Below, piece by piece: positions 31,225 through 33,972 of a stretch of DNA of 33,972 nt. Within the stretch, counting starts at the first letter, position 1; each line of letters opens with the position of its first letter. The translations under genes were made by a program, and so were the position numbers. The notes beneath the pieces are model-generated. The model was given only the letters and a program-made list of their open reading frames with translations. It had not been told where the DNA came from and did not search any database. Source of the DNA: Rhodospirillales bacterium (GTDB taxonomy: Bacteria; Pseudomonadota; Alphaproteobacteria; Acetobacterales; Acetobacteraceae); the NCBI GenBank assembly GCA_017304945.1, contig JAFKLG010000116.1, forward strand, positions 1 to 33,972. Reading direction: 5' to 3'.

Positions 31225-32490
31225 TCAGGCCTCCATCAGCTTCTTCCATTGGCGGTAGGCGGCGCGCATGCCGGTCTCGGCGCTCACGTCGCTGCGCCGC
31301 CCGCCTTCCGGCAGCATCTCCTCATGGCTCAAGCCGCGATTGAGCAGGATCCACAGGTCGCGCCCGCCGGCGGCGCCGTGCTGCACGCGGTCCCACACCT
31401 CGGCGTCGTCCGGCGTGCCGAAGCCCATCGGACCCTGGAAGAACTCGTGGATGCGCAGCCGCGCGCGATTGGCTGCCGCCGGTCCCCCCTGCATGCCGAG
31501 GGCGACGTGACGGATCTCGGTCTCGTCGACGGAGATCGGCTGCAGCACGCGGAAGAACGCGGCGGAGCAGCCGAGATTGGGGAACAGGTTCAGGTTGAAC
31601 CCGCAGCCGCCCACCGCGCGCACGATGCGCCGCACCTGTTGTTCGGGATGGTCGTGCCGCAATTCGGCGGCCAGTGCCTCGAACTTCTCGGGGATCGGGG
31701 CGTCCAGGTCCGCCTCGAGGTCCACCAGCTCCGGCATCATCACCATGACGCTGTGGCCATTGCCGAGATCCTCGACATAGCCGCCCTTGCGCATGATGTC
31801 CCAGGAATCGACGGTCTCGCGATCGGCGGCCGAGAGGAAGGATTTGTGCACCAGCGGGAAGTGATAGGCGTCGGTGGTGTTCTCGAGCTGGATCTTCCAG
31901 TTTCCAGGGAAACGGAACTTGTGTTCGCCCTGGGTGATCAGCGGGAAACCGGCGCCCTGCTTCATGAACAGGTCGATCCACTTCTTCGCGCCGCCGAGGA
32001 AATCCGTCAGCGGCTCCATGTCGGGCTTGCAGGTGGCGAAGATCAGGCCGTTGTACTCCTCGACGCGCAGCGAGCGCAGTCCGAGCTGCGGCTTGTCGAG
32101 CTGGCCGTCGTAGCCGGCTTCGAACGGGACGCCGCGCAGGGAGCCGTCGAGCGCGTAGGCCCAGCCGTGATAGGGGCAGACGAAGGAGCTGGTCTTGCCC
32201 TTCGCCACCTCGCAGACGGTCGCGGCGCGGTGACGGCAGCGATTGACGTGGACGTGGACCTCACCCTTGCGGTCGCGCACGACGATCACCGGCTGCAGGC
32301 CGACATGCGCGGTCTTGAAGTCGCCGGGCTTGGCGATCTCGCTCGCATGCGCGACCCAGACCCAGGTGTTCTCGAACACCTTGGTCATCTCCTGCTCGAA
32401 CAGCGCGCGATCCGTGTAGAGCGTGGTGCGCGCGCGGTCGCTCTGCACCAGCACGTCGAGGGCCGATCCGGTCGGCAGGTTGGTATCCAT
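31225..32490 (-). CDS. Rieske non-heme iron oxygenase alpha subunit
   Basis: The protein has 421 residues. The Rieske [2Fe-2S] cluster ligands are in NRCRHRAAT (Cys85, His87) and VCPYHGWAY (Cys105, His108). The mononuclear iron site has ENTTDAYHFPLVHKS (Asn204, bridging Asp207, His210, His215), and DDAEVWDRVQ near 361 supplies the third ligand, an aspartate. This is the catalytic subunit of a ring-hydroxylating or demethylating oxygenase. ATG 32490 follows AAGGA by 8 bases; GTG 32493 in the same frame is a less favoured alternative. The substrate cannot be assigned without close relatives. Confidence 0.94.
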   Translation of the reverse strand: MDTNLPTGSALDVLVQSDRARTTLYTDRALFEQEMTKVFENTWVWVAHASEIAKPGDFKTAHVGLQPVIVVRDRKGEVHVHVNRCRHRAATVCEVAKGKTSSFVCPYHGWAYALDGSLRGVPFEAGYDGQLDKPQLGLRSLRVEEYNGLIFATCKPDMEPLTDFLGGAKKWIDLFMKQGAGFPLITQGEHKFRFPGNWKIQLENTTDAYHFPLVHKSFLSAADRETVDSWDIMRKGGYVEDLGNGHSVMVMMPELVDLEADLDAPIPEKFEALAAELRHDHPEQQVRRIVRAVGGCGFNLNLFPNLGCSAAFFRVLQPISVDETEIRHVALGMQGGPAAANRARLRIHEFFQGPMGFGTPDDAEVWDRVQHGAAGGRDLWILLNRGLSHEEMLPEGGRRSDVSAETGMRAAYRQWKKLMEA

Positions 32491-32523
32491 CACTTGCGTC
32501 CTTTCTCGTTCGTGCCGGGCGCG

Positions 32524-33237
32524 TCAGGCGCCGCCCAGATAGGTGGCGATCAGGCGTGGGTCGTGGATCAGCTCCGCGGCCGGTCCGTGGTGGACCAGCT
32601 CACCGGTTTCGAGCACGTAGCCGACATCCGCGGTCTGCAGTGCGGCGCGCGCGTTCTGCTCGACCAGCAGGATGGAGACGCCCGCCTCCCGCAATCCGGC
32701 GATCATCGCGAAGATCTGCCGCACCACGAACGGCGCCAGCCCCAGGCTCGGTTCATCGAGCATGAGCAATTTCGGTTCGCTCATCAGCGCGCGTCCGAGC
32801 GCGAGCATCTGCTGCTCGCCGCCGGAGAGGGTTTTCGCGAGCTGGGCGCGACGTTCCTTGAGGCGAGGGAAACGGGTGAACACGTCCTCGAGCCGACGTT
32901 GTCGTTCGGGTCGGCCGAGACGGCGGCAGAAGGACCCGAGTTGCAGGTTGTCGAAGACGGACATGTCGCCGAAGAGTTCGCGGCGTTCCGGCACGAGGCA
33001 GAGACCGCGTTCGACGCGATCCTCCACGTCGAGTTCACGCAGGTCGGTGCCGCCATAGGTGATCCGGCCACGGGCGCGATGCAGGCCCATGATGGCGCCC
33101 AGCATGGAGGTCTTGCCGGCGCCGTTCGGGCCGATGACGGTGGCGATCTGCCCGGGCTCCACGACGAGCGACACGTCGCGCACCGCCTCGATGCGGCCGT
33201 AGGAGACGCCCAGCGCCTCGATCACCAGCAGCGACAT
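32524..33237 (-). CDS. livF: Branched-chain amino acid-type ABC transporter ATPase, LivF-like
   Basis: The protein has 237 residues. Walker A is GPNGAGKTS, the signature is LSGGEQQML, Walker B is LLMLDEPSLGLAP, and VEQNARAAL gives the switch region; PERRELFGDMSVFDNL is typical of LivF. The longer open frame upstream belongs to the livG gene region. Its ATG shares one base with the livG stop (TGATG). Gene order with a Rieske system suggests uptake of an aromatic or other organic acid rather than an amino acid; this is inferred from context only. Confidence 0.92.
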   Translation of the reverse strand: MSLLVIEALGVSYGRIEAVRDVSLVVEPGQIATVIGPNGAGKTSMLGAIMGLHRARGRITYGGTDLRELDVEDRVERGLCLVPERRELFGDMSVFDNLQLGSFCRRLGRPERQRRLEDVFTRFPRLKERRAQLAKTLSGGEQQMLALGRALMSEPKLLMLDEPSLGLAPFVVRQIFAMIAGLREAGVSILLVEQNARAALQTADVGYVLETGELVHHGPAAELIHDPRLIATYLGGA

Positions 33238-33972
33238 CAGGCGACGCCTCCGAGATAGGCTTCCTGCACGCGCGGGTCGTTGCGGACGAAATCGGGCTTG
33301 CCCTCGCAGATCTTGGACCCGAAATCCATCACCACGATGCGGTCCACCAGGCCCATGACGAATTCCATGTCGTGCTCGACCAGCAGCACGGTCAGGTGCT
33401 CCTCCCGCAGCGAGCGCAGCAGGTCGGCGAGGGCGAGCTTCTCCTGGCGGCGCAAGCCGGCCGCGGGTTCGTCGAGCACCAGCAGCACCGGATCGGCGGC
33501 CAGTGCGCGGGCAATTTCCAGCACGCGTTGGTTCCCGAGAGGAAGATTGCCGGCACGTTCGTATGGCCGGTCGGCCAAGCCGACGCGCCGCAGCAGCGCC
33601 ATGGCTTCGGCGCGGGCGCGCCGTTCTTCCTGGCACCGCAGGGTGAGCGCACCGGCGAGGAGGCCCGCGTGCAGTCGGGGATGCGCGCCCAGCAGCACGT
33701 TGTCGAGCAGCGTCATGCGTGGACGCAGCTTCAGGTGCTGGAAGGTGCGCGCGACACCGGCCCGCGCGATCCGGCGCTGGGCGGTGCGCGTCACGTCCTG
33801 GCCGCGGAACACGATGCGGCCGCTACTCACCGGCAGGGCGCCGGTGATCATGTTGAACATCGTGCTCTTGCCGGCGCCGTTGGGGCCGATCAGCGCGACG
33901 ATCTCGCCGGTGCGCACCTCGAAGCTGACGTCCTTCACCGCGACCAGCCCGCCGAAGCTGCGCTGCACGTCG
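33237..33972 (-). CDS. livG: Branched-chain amino acid-type ABC transporter ATPase, LivG-like (5' end outside window)
   Basis: The frame is open to the window edge and the conserved FGGLVAVKDVSFEV segment starts only a few residues in, so a short N-terminal part is missing. Walker A is GPNGAGKSTM, followed by ARTFQHLKLRPRMTLLDNVLLG. The signature region NLPLGNQRVLEIARAL replaces the usual serine-glycine-glycine with LPLG, as LivG proteins often do. Walker B is VLLVLDEPAAGL and the switch is VEHDMEFVM. It pairs with LivF; permease and substrate-binding genes presumably lie beyond the right edge. Confidence 0.9.
   Translation of the reverse strand, partial: DVQRSFGGLVAVKDVSFEVRTGEIVALIGPNGAGKSTMFNMITGALPVSSGRIVFRGQDVTRTAQRRIARAGVARTFQHLKLRPRMTLLDNVLLGAHPRLHAGLLAGALTLRCQEERRARAEAMALLRRVGLADRPYERAGNLPLGNQRVLEIARALAADPVLLVLDEPAAGLRRQEKLALADLLRSLREEHLTVLLVEHDMEFVMGLVDRIVVMDFGSKICEGKPDFVRNDPRVQEAYLGGVA

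Overview
The window is about 34 kb of very GC-rich DNA that reads as an alphaproteobacterial chromosome, most likely Rhodospirillales and probably Acetobacteraceae. The clues are a COQ9-family gene, an MbfA-type ferritin/VIT1 iron exporter, the DUF1285–CoA-Nudix–DUF6111–CCA-transferase block divergent from MoxR–DUF58–DUF4159, truB–rpsO–pnp, and a Hint-domain protein of a type common in Acetobacteraceae. These assignments come from recognising motifs by eye; no database search was run. I see no tRNA, rRNA, CRISPR array, insertion sequence or prophage gene.

Left part (1–9.4 kb). The 3' end of a COQ9-family gene and a flavin-nucleotide-binding (pyridoxamine-oxidase-like) gene read rightwards. 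A long leftward series follows: a triple-PAS hybrid histidine kinase, a Pal-type OmpA lipoprotein, MbfA, a phytanoyl-CoA-dioxygenase-like oxygenase, the tRNA CCA-adding enzyme, a DUF6111 membrane protein, a CoA-type Nudix hydrolase and a DUF1285 protein.

Middle (9.4–25.1 kb). A divergent region with three perfect inverted repeats leads into the rightward MoxR ATPase, DUF58 and DUF4159 genes, which look like a chaperone/VWA-type envelope module. Next comes a 1208-residue protein with AIDA-like repeats, a segment carrying two DTG motifs that resembles a pepsin-type aspartic protease, and a C-terminal Hint domain. After it lie a single-domain response regulator, truB, rpsO and pnp, with strong hairpins on both sides of pnp, then a nitronate-monooxygenase-like flavoprotein with a C-terminal Cys cluster and a hydantoin-racemase-like protein lacking both catalytic cysteines.

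Right part (25.1 kb–end). After a leftward PRC-barrel protein gene, a leftward gene train of 13 genes runs from the right edge to 25686, most junctions overlapping or separated by only a few bases. In transcription order it encodes LivG and LivF ABC-transporter ATPases, Rieske oxygenase alpha and beta subunits, an SDR dehydrogenase, two SnoaL/NTF2-like proteins, a 67-residue unknown, a phthalate-dioxygenase-reductase-type reductase, an alpha/beta-hydrolase-fold protein lacking its nucleophile Ser and catalytic His, and a three-gene nitrile hydratase/thiocyanate hydrolase-like enzyme whose beta subunit is split in two. I infer an uptake-plus-catabolism pathway for an unidentified, perhaps nitrile-bearing, aromatic or cyclic compound. 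This operon and the Hint-domain protein are the best candidates for undescribed biology here.
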